Source: UBA5793 sp040255465 (lineage in GTDB: Bacteria > Planctomycetota > Phycisphaerae > Phycisphaerales > UBA5793). Taken from it: 64,000 bases of DNA. The position numbers were made by a program, and so were the translations under genes. Where the stretch lies: assembly GCA_040255465.1 (NCBI GenBank), contig JBDZVA010000008.1, positions 1-64,000 on the forward strand. Reading direction: 5' to 3'. The notes beneath the pieces are model-generated. The model searched no databases. It had not been told where the DNA came from and worked only from the letters and a program-made list of their open reading frames with translations. Shown piece after piece: positions 1-7,434 of the stretch. Position 1 is the first letter of the stretch. Every line of letters begins with the position of its first letter.

Positions 1-115
1 ACAACACCTCATGGAATCCACAACCAAACACTTGACTTTCAAGACAGTCGCTACGTTCGGACGCACGCTACTTGCTCGGGTGCGCCGATGACTTGGTCCG
101 CCGGAGGAACACCCG

Positions 116-1507
116 ATGTTCTCTCACAAACTCGCCATCGTAGTTGCACTGGCGGTTTGCTTTCCAATGCGCGTTGCGCTGAGCCAACCAGACTACCGCT
201 ATGCGTTTGTTCCGCTTCCGACGCTTGGCGGCAGAGACGGGTTCGGGTATGCACTCAACGAACGCGGCGATGTCGTCGGCTCGTCGGATCTTCCGGCAAG
301 CAACGACTTTCATGCCACGATGTGGAGCAGTTTGGAGCCGATCAATCTCGGCACATTTGGTGGACGCTACAGCAGCGCCAGGGCCATCAACGCCTCGGGC
401 GAGGTTGTCGGCTGGGCGACCTACGAGGGCGGCGGGTTGTTCGATTCGTTCGCCTTCCTCTGGCGGGACGGGGAGATGATCGACTTGGGAACGCTCGGTG
501 GAGACCGAGCGGAGGCATATGGGATCAATGCAGATGGTGCGATCGTCGGTTGGTCCAAAGTGCTTGGTAACGAGGAACGTCAGGCGTTCAAATGGGAGGG
601 CGGCTTGATGGGAAGCCTCCCTCCGCTGGACGGAGATGGATACGGTCAAGGTGTCAATTCACCCGGAACGACCGTTGGTCATGCGTGGAGTGACACTGCA
701 TTTGGTACTTGGGGCGGTGGCTGGCGCGCCGTGCGATGGGAGAACAAAGCGGTCATTGACCTTGGCACACTATTACCGGATGACACCGGGCAAAGCTGGG
801 CGACGGCGATCAACGATCTCGGCTACGTCGTCGGATACTCCGACCTGCTGGCGACGAGTGATCGGCATGCATTCATCTGGTACGACGGTCGGATGTACGA
901 CCTTGGCAAGCCGCAGGGTACGCGAAGCACACTCGGACTCGCCCTCAACAACCTTGGCCAGGTAGTCGGCCAGGCGACGACCTCTCGTCTGGATGTCTAC
1001 ACCGCCTGGCTCTGGGAACTCGGCCGCGGGATGCAGAAGCTCGACGATCTGCTGCCGCCGCGAACGTGGTATCAGACCGACTGGGCATCGGGTATCAACG
1101 ACGCCGGGCAGATCGCCGGAACGGCACACCCGCAAGGAAATCGCGACACATTTGTTGCATTCCTCATGTCGCCCGTGCATCCGACTCTGGAACTCGAATC
1201 GCCTTCACCTGGCCTCGCCGGCGAGTCGAACACGATCACCATCAGCAATGTGACACCGGGCGCAACGGTCCAGTTCCTGTACTCTCGTCGCGGCGGCGGC
1301 ACCATCATCCCCGGCTGTGACCTCCAGCAGAATGCGCTGCAACTCGACAACCCCACCGTCATCGGCACGGCGATCGCCAACCAGAACGGAGTCGCCACCA
1401 TCACCCGACCCGTCCCCCTCATCGCACGCGGCCAGACGATTCTGTTTCAGGCCGTGGTGCAGGGGGAGTGTGCGGTCAGTCAGTTGGTGGTGTGGCGGTT
1501 TGAGTGA
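116..1507 (+). CDS. secreted HAF-repeat protein
   Basis: A 463-residue secreted protein. Residues 1-23 form a signal peptide (basic start, hydrophobic core, cut near ALS/QP). Residues about 30-350 hold at least six repeats of the HAF type, with recurring L-G-T-L-G-G followed by A-x-x-I-N-x-x-G-x-V-V-G, which as a family form a beta-propeller-like extracellular fold. The last 100 residues are a separate beta-rich domain starting near LESPSPGLAG and ending in VVWRF. GGAGGAAC sits 5 bases before the ATG and fixes the start. The function of HAF proteins is unknown; an extracellular or surface role is inferred from the signal peptide only. The gene stands alone, followed by a repeat-bearing non-coding stretch. 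Confidence 0.85.
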   Translation: MFSHKLAIVVALAVCFPMRVALSQPDYRYAFVPLPTLGGRDGFGYALNERGDVVGSSDLPASNDFHATMWSSLEPINLGTFGGRYSSARAINASGEVVGWATYEGGGLFDSFAFLWRDGEMIDLGTLGGDRAEAYGINADGAIVGWSKVLGNEERQAFKWEGGLMGSLPPLDGDGYGQGVNSPGTTVGHAWSDTAFGTWGGGWRAVRWENKAVIDLGTLLPDDTGQSWATAINDLGYVVGYSDLLATSDRHAFIWYDGRMYDLGKPQGTRSTLGLALNNLGQVVGQATTSRLDVYTAWLWELGRGMQKLDDLLPPRTWYQTDWASGINDAGQIAGTAHPQGNRDTFVAFLMSPVHPTLELESPSPGLAGESNTITISNVTPGATVQFLYSRRGGGTIIPGCDLQQNALQLDNPTVIGTAIANQNGVATITRPVPLIARGQTILFQAVVQGECAVSQLVVWRFE

Positions 1508-1592
1508 GGGGAGTCAGGCATTAGGCACTGGGCACTTGGGATTAGGGGGAAGACGCGCGGCGGGTGGATTGGGCGCGGTGGTGGTTTTGGGG

Positions 1593-1631
1593 GGTCGTTG
1601 CGCGTTCGCGGTCCGCACGGCGGCCCCTACG
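1593..1631 (+). repeat. repeat unit B, copy 1
   Basis: A 39-base unit that recurs at 1751-1789 with four differences. Both copies end in a shared core, GTCCGCACGGCGG followed by CCCTACG, and each lies 8-21 bases before a copy of palindromic unit A, so B and A travel together as a composite of about 160-170 bp. Confidence 0.6.
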
Positions 1632-1639
1632 GTAGCGCT

Positions 1640-1686
1640 TGCTCGTTCGCACACAGCACCCGAGGCGGGATGCTGTGTGGCACCCC
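1640..1686 (+). repeat. palindromic (REP-like) repeat unit A, copy 1
   Basis: A 47-base unit that can fold on itself: arm CACACAGCA pairs with TGCTGTGTG (9 bp), and inside it CCCG pairs with CGGG around an AGG loop, with one bulged A. This long imperfect palindrome is like a bacterial REP/BIME element. There is no U-tract, so it does not look like an intrinsic terminator. Confidence 0.6.
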
Positions 1687-1750
1687 GGGGACTCTGCGAC
1701 GCGTGCGTCGCGGCTAAACGCGGGGGATGCGGCGCAACCGTGGAATGGGC

Positions 1751-1789
1751 GGTCGTTGCACGCGCGCGGTCCGCACGGCGGACCCTACG
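1751..1789 (+). repeat. repeat unit B, copy 2
   Basis: Second copy of the 39-base unit at 1593-1631. The differences are a few substitutions near the left end and one in the CCCTACG tail (GACCCTACG against GCCCCTACG). Confidence 0.6.
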
Positions 1790-1810
1790 AAGTTGGCGTC
1801 TGCTTGTCGT

Positions 1811-1857
1811 TGCTCGCTCGCACACAGCACCCGAGGCGGGATGCAGTGTGGCACCCC
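1811..1857 (+). repeat. palindromic repeat unit A, copy 2
   Basis: Same 47-base unit as at 1640-1686 with two substitutions (CGCTCG for CGTTCG, GCAGTGTG for GCTGTGTG). The second change breaks one pair in the outer stem. Confidence 0.6.
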
Positions 1858-1873
1858 CGGCGAGAGAAGTGGT

Positions 1874-1942
1874 TGCGCGTTCGCACACAGCACCGGCCTT
1901 CGACGAGGCTCAGGCCAAGCGGCGGGATGCGGTGTGGCACCC
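1874..1942 (+). repeat. palindromic repeat unit A, copy 3, with an insertion
   Basis: Third copy of unit A. The outer arms are kept (CACACAGCACC at the left, GGCGGGATGCGGTGTGGCACCC at the right, described by its ends only), but the inner loop is enlarged by about 22 bases including TTCGACGAGGCTCAGG. A related fragment recurs near 1995-2045. Confidence 0.5.
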
Positions 1943-2153
1943 AGGCGATCGGGGTTGGGTCGCTTGTCGCGCGATCGCATGGCCTGCGCTCCCAACCTTC
2001 GACGCGGCTCAGGTCGAGCAGCGCCGCTTAGACCATGGCACCCGGCGAGAGAACGCATCCCACGATTCGTCGGGCCTCATCGTGGGCGTGGCGTGTCACG
2101 TTATGGTGCGGGCGCGTGGCGACACATCTGGCGTGGTTTGCCATGCGGCGGGA

Positions 2154-3146
2154 TCAGAACTCGATGACGAAGAGGCCGAAGAACTCGAGCAGGTCTTCCT
2201 GCGTTGAGTTCTTGTACTCTTCAAATTCCTGGCGCACGCCGAACTTGAGGCTGGCGGGGCTGGTGGCGGAGAGTTTGGTTTGCAGTGCGGCAAAGACGAC
2301 GGCGCGGTAGTCGCCGAACTCGCTGAGGTCGGGGTAGTACTCGGCGCCGGCGGTGATGCTGGTGATCTCGCTGAAGTGGTGGGTGAGGTCGATCTTGACG
2401 ATGCCTTCGGGGGTGAGATCGCCGTCGTTGGGGCCGCCTTTTTCGTAGGAGCCGCCGAGACCGACGCGTCCGACGAGTTCGGTGCGGTCGTCTTTAACGA
2501 AGGTGTATCCGGCGCCGCCGCCACCGGAGTAGCGCTGGTCGTAGGCGGCGAATTCGTCGTACTCGAAGCGACCCTGGACAAAGGCGAGCCAGGGGGATTC
2601 GGGAAAGTACCAGTCGTGGATGCCGCCGGCGTCGAACTTGTTCTGCGTCCGGTCGCCGCGCGAGGTGGCGGCGCGGTAGTTGGCATCGAGGGCGAGGCGC
2701 GTTTCATCGGTCCGGCGCTGTGTGGCGAAGGTGGCGCGGATGTCGAATTTCTCGGTGCGGCCCTCGCTGCCGTTGAACCCCGCCTCGAAGCGCGACTTCC
2801 AGACGACCGGCGGGGGGGTTTGCTCTTCGATGGTGGTGGTGGCCTGGGCCGGGTCACCGGCTGCGGCGGCCTGGGCTTCACCCTGGGCTTGGTCGGCGTC
2901 GGGCGTTTCCTCCGGTTGTTCGCCATCGAGGGTGATGGAGCTGACTTTGGCGCGGGCGATGACGATGCGGCCGAGCACGGCGTGTTCGAAGATGACGTTT
3001 TCGTCGGTCTGTTCGACGATTGTGCCGTGGATGACGTCACCACCAACAAGGGTGATGCGGTCATCGGCTCGGCTGGCGGTGGAGATCAGCAGCGCGGCTG
3101 CAAAGATGGCGGCTGCGGCGCGTTGAATGGCGGGGCGATTGATCAT
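2154..3146 (-). CDS. DUF481-family outer-membrane protein
   Basis: A 330-residue exported protein. The start at 3146 is chosen because GAGGA lies 8 bases before its ATG; an in-frame ATG five codons upstream has no such site. A signal peptide (AAAAIFAAALLISTASRA) is followed by a short beta domain (ITLVGGDVIHGTIV) of the kind that often precedes DUF481, a Gln/Ala/Pro-rich linker at about residues 75-105, and then a C-terminal beta-strand-rich part ending in an aromatic residue (VIEF), as expected of a YdiY-like outer-membrane barrel. The function is not known for the family. The gene is divergent from the TPR gene at 3246. Confidence 0.8.
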   Translation of the reverse strand: MINRPAIQRAAAAIFAAALLISTASRADDRITLVGGDVIHGTIVEQTDENVIFEHAVLGRIVIARAKVSSITLDGEQPEETPDADQAQGEAQAAAAGDPAQATTTIEEQTPPPVVWKSRFEAGFNGSEGRTEKFDIRATFATQRRTDETRLALDANYRAATSRGDRTQNKFDAGGIHDWYFPESPWLAFVQGRFEYDEFAAYDQRYSGGGGAGYTFVKDDRTELVGRVGLGGSYEKGGPNDGDLTPEGIVKIDLTHHFSEITSITAGAEYYPDLSEFGDYRAVVFAALQTKLSATSPASLKFGVRQEFEEYKNSTQEDLLEFFGLFVIEF

Positions 3147-3245
3147 CGTCGGCGTCCTCATTTCTGGAGATTGGGCGGCGACGAACTCGCTGTTGCCCAC
3201 GAGTCCGCACGCCGCTTGGCGGGTAGGGTAGGATTGCCCACCGTG

Positions 3246-3563
3246 ATGACCACCGATCGCATCGAGAAACTTCGCCGTCTGCTGGAAATGGAGCCGGACG
3301 ATCCGTTTTGCCTGTACGCATTGGCGCAGGAGTACGCGAAACAGGGTAAGCAGGATGAGGCGATTGCGCATTTTGATCGTGTGATCGCGATCGAGCCGGA
3401 GAACGGCTACGCCTACTACCACAAAGCGCGTTCGCTCGAATCGCTGGGCAAGAAGGACGATGCGCGCCAGGTGCTGCGGCGCGGTCTGGAGGCGGTCTCG
3501 CCTTCGAAGGACGCGAAAGCGCATCGCGAAATCCAGGAGTTCCTGCAATCGCTCAAAGGCTGA
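3246..3563 (+). CDS. small tetratricopeptide-repeat protein
   Basis: A 105-residue cytoplasmic protein with no signal peptide, made almost entirely of two to three TPR helices (for example ALAQEYAKQGKQDEAIAHF and AYYHKARSLESLGKKDDAR). It probably acts as a protein-binding adaptor; its partner is not visible. The ATG at 3246 is chosen because the TPR homology begins right after it. The much longer open frame upstream (from 2280) is the antisense shadow of the DUF481 gene. The RecX gene follows closely. Confidence 0.75.
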   Translation: MTTDRIEKLRRLLEMEPDDPFCLYALAQEYAKQGKQDEAIAHFDRVIAIEPENGYAYYHKARSLESLGKKDDARQVLRRGLEAVSPSKDAKAHREIQEFLQSLKG

Positions 3564-3601
3564 CAGCGCGGGATGAGCCCTGGCCGCAGAGGCGGGAGCG
3601 G

Positions 3602-4246
3602 CTGATCGGCGAATCGATCACGGCTCTGGAACCGGCGCGCGGCTCGGCCGAACGGATCAAGGTGCGATCGGGTCGGCGGGTGGTGGCGCTGCTGCGGCCG
3701 CGCGACGTGGGAGAGCTGGGGCTGAAAGTGGGCGCAGTGCTCGACGAGAGGACGCTTGATGCAATCCACGACCGCGCGCGATATGTTGCGGCGCTGGATG
3801 CAGCGCTGCGGCACCTGCGTTACCGGGCGCGGAGCGAGGCGGAGATGCGGGCGCATCTGGGCGGCCGCGGCTTCGAAGCGGTCTACATCGATTCGGTCGT
3901 TGAGCGATTGCGCGAGCTGACCTTGCTCGACGATCGATCCTTTGCGCGCGAGGCGGTTGAGCAGGTGCAGCGGCGCCTGCCGGCGGGCGAGCGGCTGATG
4001 CGCGATGTGCTTGAGCGGCATGGTGTGGAGGGGGAGATCGTCGGCGAAGTTCTCGGCGAGGTGCGAAAGCAGTCGCCGCCGGCCGAGCAGCAGGCGCGGG
4101 CGTTGATTGAATCTCGCCTTGAGGCGATGCGTTCACTTGCACCGGAGACGCAGGCTCGCCGGCTGCTGGCTCTGCTGGGGCGTCGGGGGTTCGAAGCGGA
4201 ACTGGCGGAGCGACTGGTGCGGGAGATTGTCGGGCTGCCGGATTGA
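3602..4246 (+). CDS. recX: RecX-family recombination regulator
   Basis: RecX binds the RecA filament and controls its activity. The residues from about YVAALDAALRHLRYRARS onward contain the three-helix repeats of RecX (R-x-R-S-E-A-E-M-R-x-H-L, then LLDDRSFAREAV and a third repeat near the C-terminus). The first canonical start is GTG at 3662, but RecX-like sequence (ITALEPARG...RIKV) continues in frame upstream of it. No ATG, GTG or TTG exists between that segment and the upstream in-frame stop at 3374. A CTG at 3602, three bases after GGGAG, is therefore taken as the likely start (214 residues); from GTG 3662 the protein would have 194 residues. recA is not in the window. Confidence 0.8.
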   Translation: MIGESITALEPARGSAERIKVRSGRRVVALLRPRDVGELGLKVGAVLDERTLDAIHDRARYVAALDAALRHLRYRARSEAEMRAHLGGRGFEAVYIDSVVERLRELTLLDDRSFAREAVEQVQRRLPAGERLMRDVLERHGVEGEIVGEVLGEVRKQSPPAEQQARALIESRLEAMRSLAPETQARRLLALLGRRGFEAELAERLVREIVGLPD

Positions 4247-4324
4247 CATGGGGCAGATCGTGGCGCATGCTGTTCTCATGGGGAAGCGGCCGTACACTTC
4301 CCCATGCAACTGGAGATCCGACCC

Positions 4325-4852
4325 ATGCGAAACCGCGTCCTTTGGCTGACTTTCTGGGTGACGATGACGATGTGGTTCGGCCAGGGCTGCGGGTCGATGA
4401 ATGTGCAGAACCAGCCGCGCCAGGCGAGCCGCTTGCCGGCGCTGGAGTCCGAGGCGGCGCCGATGGAGTTCAGCGGCGAGCGATCGGTGACGGGGATGGA
4501 TCGGAGCAACTGGGCGCCTGAAGAGGTGCGGTTGTCGCGCAATGACATCGAGGTTCGGCCCAACTACGTGCGAACGTTCCCAATCGGGAAGCGAAATCGC
4601 GTGCGTTCGTGGGGCCATTATCCGACCACCGAGACGGCGATGGATCTGGCGGTCAACCCCCGAACGCTCGGAGCGGAGTACCTTGAAATCGTGGTGGATC
4701 CGATCGTGCAGATGGGCAATCTGGTAATGGCGCCGTTTCGGATGGCGTTCATCACCCGGCCGCGCGAGATCGGGCACGGCCCGGCGGAGTCGTACGAATT
4801 TCAGCCGGCCACTGACCCCATTGACATCTCTCCGGCTGCTCCGGGGCAGTGA
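4325..4852 (+). CDS. putative lipoprotein of unknown function
   Basis: A 175-residue protein with a lipoprotein signal: a basic start (MRNR), hydrophobic stretch WLTFWVTMTMWF and a lipobox ending in GQGC, with the cysteine at about residue 22. The mature part is hydrophilic and rich in Pro, Arg and Glu, with no domain I recognise. An in-frame ATG at 4304 would add seven residues; 4325 is preferred because it puts the basic residues next to the hydrophobic core. The stop overlaps the next start in TGATG, so it is translationally coupled to the rhodanese gene. Confidence 0.7.
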   Translation: MRNRVLWLTFWVTMTMWFGQGCGSMNVQNQPRQASRLPALESEAAPMEFSGERSVTGMDRSNWAPEEVRLSRNDIEVRPNYVRTFPIGKRNRVRSWGHYPTTETAMDLAVNPRTLGAEYLEIVVDPIVQMGNLVMAPFRMAFITRPREIGHGPAESYEFQPATDPIDISPAAPGQ

Positions 4853-5229
4853 TGAGTCCTTCCCCGGCAGGTTCAGGGCTTCCCCCGAGGTACCCGTTTC
4901 GTGAGGACTGGGAGGTCGCGCCGACGGCGCTGGCCAGGGAGATGGCTGGCGAGACCCCGCCGCTGCTGGTGGATTGTCGAACGCCGCAGGAGCATGGCGT
5001 GGCGCGGATCGAGGGATCGGTGCTGTTGCCGATGAACGAACTCGCTTCTCGGATGGAAGAACTCGACCCCCATTTGGGCCGCAGAATCGTTGTGCACTGC
5101 CATCACGGGCAGCGGTCGCTGCGAGTGGTTGCATTTCTGAGGGAGCGAGGTTTTTCGGACGTCTGGTCGCTTGCGGGTGGTATTGATGCGTGGTCTACGG
5201 GGGTGGATGTGGCGGTGCCGCGGTACTAG
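4852..5229 (+). CDS. rhodanese-like sulfurtransferase
   Basis: A 125-residue single-domain rhodanese. LLVDCRTPQEHGVARIEGS is the family's first signature and VVHCHHGQRS holds the active-site loop C-H-H-G-Q-R with the catalytic cysteine that carries the persulfide. No signal peptide is seen, so it should act in the cytoplasm. The ATG overlaps the stop of the lipoprotein gene by one base. The substrate cannot be told from sequence. Confidence 0.88.
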   Translation: MSPSPAGSGLPPRYPFREDWEVAPTALAREMAGETPPLLVDCRTPQEHGVARIEGSVLLPMNELASRMEELDPHLGRRIVVHCHHGQRSLRVVAFLRERGFSDVWSLAGGIDAWSTGVDVAVPRY

Positions 5230-5587
5230 TTATGGGACGTAAGCAGGTTCAAGCACCGCCTCTTCGGGCAGAAATCACAAAATGCGGATGGAATTCCGAT
5301 TTCTCACTGGACAAGGTGGCAAGAATCGGGTAATCTGATAGCATAGTAGAGTGTTGAGGAGTGGAGAACGACTCCCTCAACAAGTTCACGCACTGTTGAC
5401 GAGGCCACGTTGAGCCTTTGTGGGGTTCGCTGGTCGCTTCTGCAGGCTGGATGGAAGTGGGAAGAAGATCGACCGGCCGCTGGTTTGATCAAAGTCGAGA
5501 TGAATCTCGGCACAGAGCGTGAAGAGTTATTTCGTTCATCGTCAACCCAACGGTCCGGGCTCAAATAAGTACAGGAGAGTGTGAGAA
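5230..5587. other. 358-bp intergenic region, probable long leader of the next gene
   Basis: No gene is supported. A candidate sigma-70 promoter sits at 5308-5336, and AGGAG precedes the downstream ATG. An 86-codon open frame on the minus strand has no ribosome site or recognisable domain. If the promoter is right, about 245 bases of untranslated leader precede the PEP-CTERM gene. Confidence 0.4.
5308..5336 (+). promoter_or_regulatory. candidate sigma-70 promoter
   Basis: TGGACA at 5308-5313 and TAATCT at 5331-5336, separated by 17 bases. The -35 box differs from TTGACA at one position; the -10 box keeps the three most conserved positions (T1, A2, T6) only, so this is a modest match. Confidence 0.35.
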
Positions 5588-6211
5588 ATGAAGAACATCA
5601 AGACTATGTTGTGCGGCGTCGCGTTGGCCACCGTCGTGGCGGCTCCCGCCCTTGCGTTCCCCATCCGGAACGCCGGTACGCTTCAAGTTGGCGTGCCCCT
5701 GATGGACTCGGGATTCTTTGAGAGCAATGGCGAAGTGCTTTTCGGCCTCCGTTTCACGCTCGATCGCAACGTCACCCAAGGCAGTGGTTACGGCCTGCAG
5801 CTCGACAGCTTCGGCTCGTTCGATCTCGGCTCTGACACCGAACTGGCTCTGTACACGGGCGATGGCCTGCAGATCCTCGCGATCAACGACGACTACGACT
5901 CGGGCAACGTGTTTGACGCGTACATCGCCAACGGCGATGCCCCCCAGCCGAGCAACCCGTTCAATGGCACGACTCGTCAGGGCAATATCGTCAACCAGAT
6001 CGACCTGCTCGCGGGCACCTACCTCGTCGTGATTGGACCTTACAACACGACCTGGGATTCGCTCAACGCCCAGAACACGGAAGTCAACAACTTCCAGGGC
6101 CGCGGCGAATGGCTCTGCACCGTCCTGCTCTACGAAATCCCCGCTCCGGGCAGCCTCGCGCTCCTCGGCCTCGGCACCCTGGCCATGGGCGGACGTCGCC
6201 GTCGCGCCTGA
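5588..6211 (+). CDS. PEP-CTERM-like secreted protein
   Basis: A 207-residue exported protein. The signal peptide is MKNIKTMLCGVALATVVAA followed by a cut near ALA/FP. The C-terminus has the sorting-signal layout: IPAPGS, a hydrophobic helix (LALLGLGTLAMGG) and the basic tail RRRR. Here the PEP motif reads PAP. In known systems exosortase removes this tail. The middle is a beta-rich Asn/Gly/Asp domain that resembles bacterial pre-peptidase or DVUA0089-like domains (TELALYTGDGLQILAINDD). AGGAG lies before the ATG and a strong terminator follows. No exosortase gene is in the window. Confidence 0.82.
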   Translation: MKNIKTMLCGVALATVVAAPALAFPIRNAGTLQVGVPLMDSGFFESNGEVLFGLRFTLDRNVTQGSGYGLQLDSFGSFDLGSDTELALYTGDGLQILAINDDYDSGNVFDAYIANGDAPQPSNPFNGTTRQGNIVNQIDLLAGTYLVVIGPYNTTWDSLNAQNTEVNNFQGRGEWLCTVLLYEIPAPGSLALLGLGTLAMGGRRRRA

Positions 6212-6248
6212 TCTCGGCCTCATCTGAGAATTCGGACCGAAATTCTCG

Positions 6249-6285
6249 GCACCCCGCGACTTGTCGCGGGGTGCTGTCTTTTTCT
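6249..6285 (+). terminator. intrinsic terminator of the PEP-CTERM gene
   Basis: An 11-bp perfect stem (GCACCCCGCGA with TCGCGGGGTGC) around a 4-base loop CTTG, followed at once by TGTCTTTTTCT. It lies 37 bases after the stop at 6211. Confidence 0.9.
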
Positions 6286-6306
6286 GCTCGGTGTTCTCGT
6301 GCCTCT

Positions 6307-7221
6307 TCAGGCGCGCGGGTGGAACCTTGCATGCACATCGCGCAGGCGGGAGGCGTCAACGTGGGTGTAGGTCTGCGTGGTCTTGATGTCCGCGTGGCCA
6401 AGCAGTTCCTGCACCACGCGCAGATTGGCGCCGCCGGAGACGAGGTGCGTGGCGAAACTGTGGCGGAGCATGTGAGGGTGGACCTTGCTCAGCCCCGCCG
6501 CGTTGGCCTGACGGCGAACAATCTGCCAGATGGCGATGCGCTCCAGCGGGCGGCCGGACCGCGAGAGGAGCAGGCGCTCGGCATCGCGTCCGCGGCTGCG
6601 CTCCAGCAGGAGTGGCCGCAATTCATCGGCGTATGAGGCGACGGCGGTCAGAGCCGGCTTGCCCAGCGGGACGAGCCGCTGGCGATTGCCCTTGCCGATC
6701 ACGTCGACGACGCCCAGGGTGACGTGGACATCGCGCGCTTTGACACTCACTGTTTCCGTGGCGCGGAGTCCTGCGGCGTACATGAGCTCGAGCAGGGCGC
6801 GGTCGCGGAGCCAGAGCTCCCCCTGCGCCGGATTCGGCGCTGCGAGAAGTTTCTTCATCTGAACCGGCGACAAACAGCCGGGCAGCCGCTGCCAGCGCGT
6901 GGGTGTTTCGAGCAGCTCGGTCGGATTGCGCTCGATCCTTGCATTGGCGTGGAGGAAGCGGAAGTACATGCGGATGCTCGCCAGATGGCGGCAGACGCTC
7001 GAGGTAGAGAGGCCGCGCTCAGTCTTGAGTGAGCGGACATGTGCGGCCAGATCGGCGGGCTGGACGGTTGCGGGCGACGTGTGGCCCGCCTGTACCAGTC
7101 CTTTCTCGAGGTCATTCAAATCGGCCGAGTAGGCGACGAGGGTGTTGTGAGCCAGGCCACATTCCACTCGAATGAAGACGAGGAAATCGCGGATTGAGTT
7201 TGTCCAGGTGGTATCTTGCAT
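6307..7221 (-). CDS. xerD: tyrosine recombinase, XerC/XerD family
   Basis: A 304-residue recombinase of the length usual for XerC/D, which resolve chromosome dimers at dif. Residues about 8-95 form the SAM-like core-binding domain and 115-295 the catalytic domain. All catalytic residues are visible: R153 (GLRATE), K177 (GKGNRQ), H250 and R253 (HMLRHSFATHL), H276 (LLGHADIKTT) and the nucleophile Y285 (QTYTHV). Nothing nearby suggests an integron or phage, so a housekeeping role is likely; XerC versus XerD cannot be settled by eye. It is divergent from the FlgI-like gene. No strong ribosome site precedes the ATG. Confidence 0.88.
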   Translation of the reverse strand: MQDTTWTNSIRDFLVFIRVECGLAHNTLVAYSADLNDLEKGLVQAGHTSPATVQPADLAAHVRSLKTERGLSTSSVCRHLASIRMYFRFLHANARIERNPTELLETPTRWQRLPGCLSPVQMKKLLAAPNPAQGELWLRDRALLELMYAAGLRATETVSVKARDVHVTLGVVDVIGKGNRQRLVPLGKPALTAVASYADELRPLLLERSRGRDAERLLLSRSGRPLERIAIWQIVRRQANAAGLSKVHPHMLRHSFATHLVSGGANLRVVQELLGHADIKTTQTYTHVDASRLRDVHARFHPRA

Positions 7222-7434
7222 CTGACTGGTCTGATAGAGCGTATCGAACTCACGACGGTCCGGGCTACAAAAGGACGAGCGCCCGCGGCCCGGTGTAGCG
7301 GCGAAGGGTTCGTGGTTTGTGGCCGGCCCGCGTGTGCGGCGATACGCTTGACGCTGGGTCGAGCGGAGGGGGCCGCGATCCACTGGTGTACCCGAGAGCC
7401 TCTTTTTCAAGTCGACCCATGTGCGAGGTTGATC

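Larger units (their letters stand above)
1508..2153. other. 646-bp non-coding stretch carrying interspersed repeats
   Basis: No supported gene lies here: the open frames in all phases are shadow frames of GC-rich repeats with no signal, domain or ribosome site. It contains two copies of a 39-base unit (B) and three copies of a palindromic unit (A) in the order B1-A1-B2-A2-A3, and the flanking text repeats pieces of them (for example CCTTCGACG-type strings at 1905 and 1996, and CGGCGAGAGAA at 1857 and 2043). It separates two genes that converge on it. Confidence 0.6.

Noticed and set aside
2280..3245. Long + strand open frame upstream of the TPR gene
   Set aside because: It is the antisense of the DUF481 gene; its translation is Gly/Val/Asp-rich with no domain, and TPR homology begins only at 3246.
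5304..5564. 86-codon minus-strand ORF between rhodanese and the PEP-CTERM gene
   Set aside because: No ribosome site, no domain, and it overlaps a promoter candidate of the + strand.
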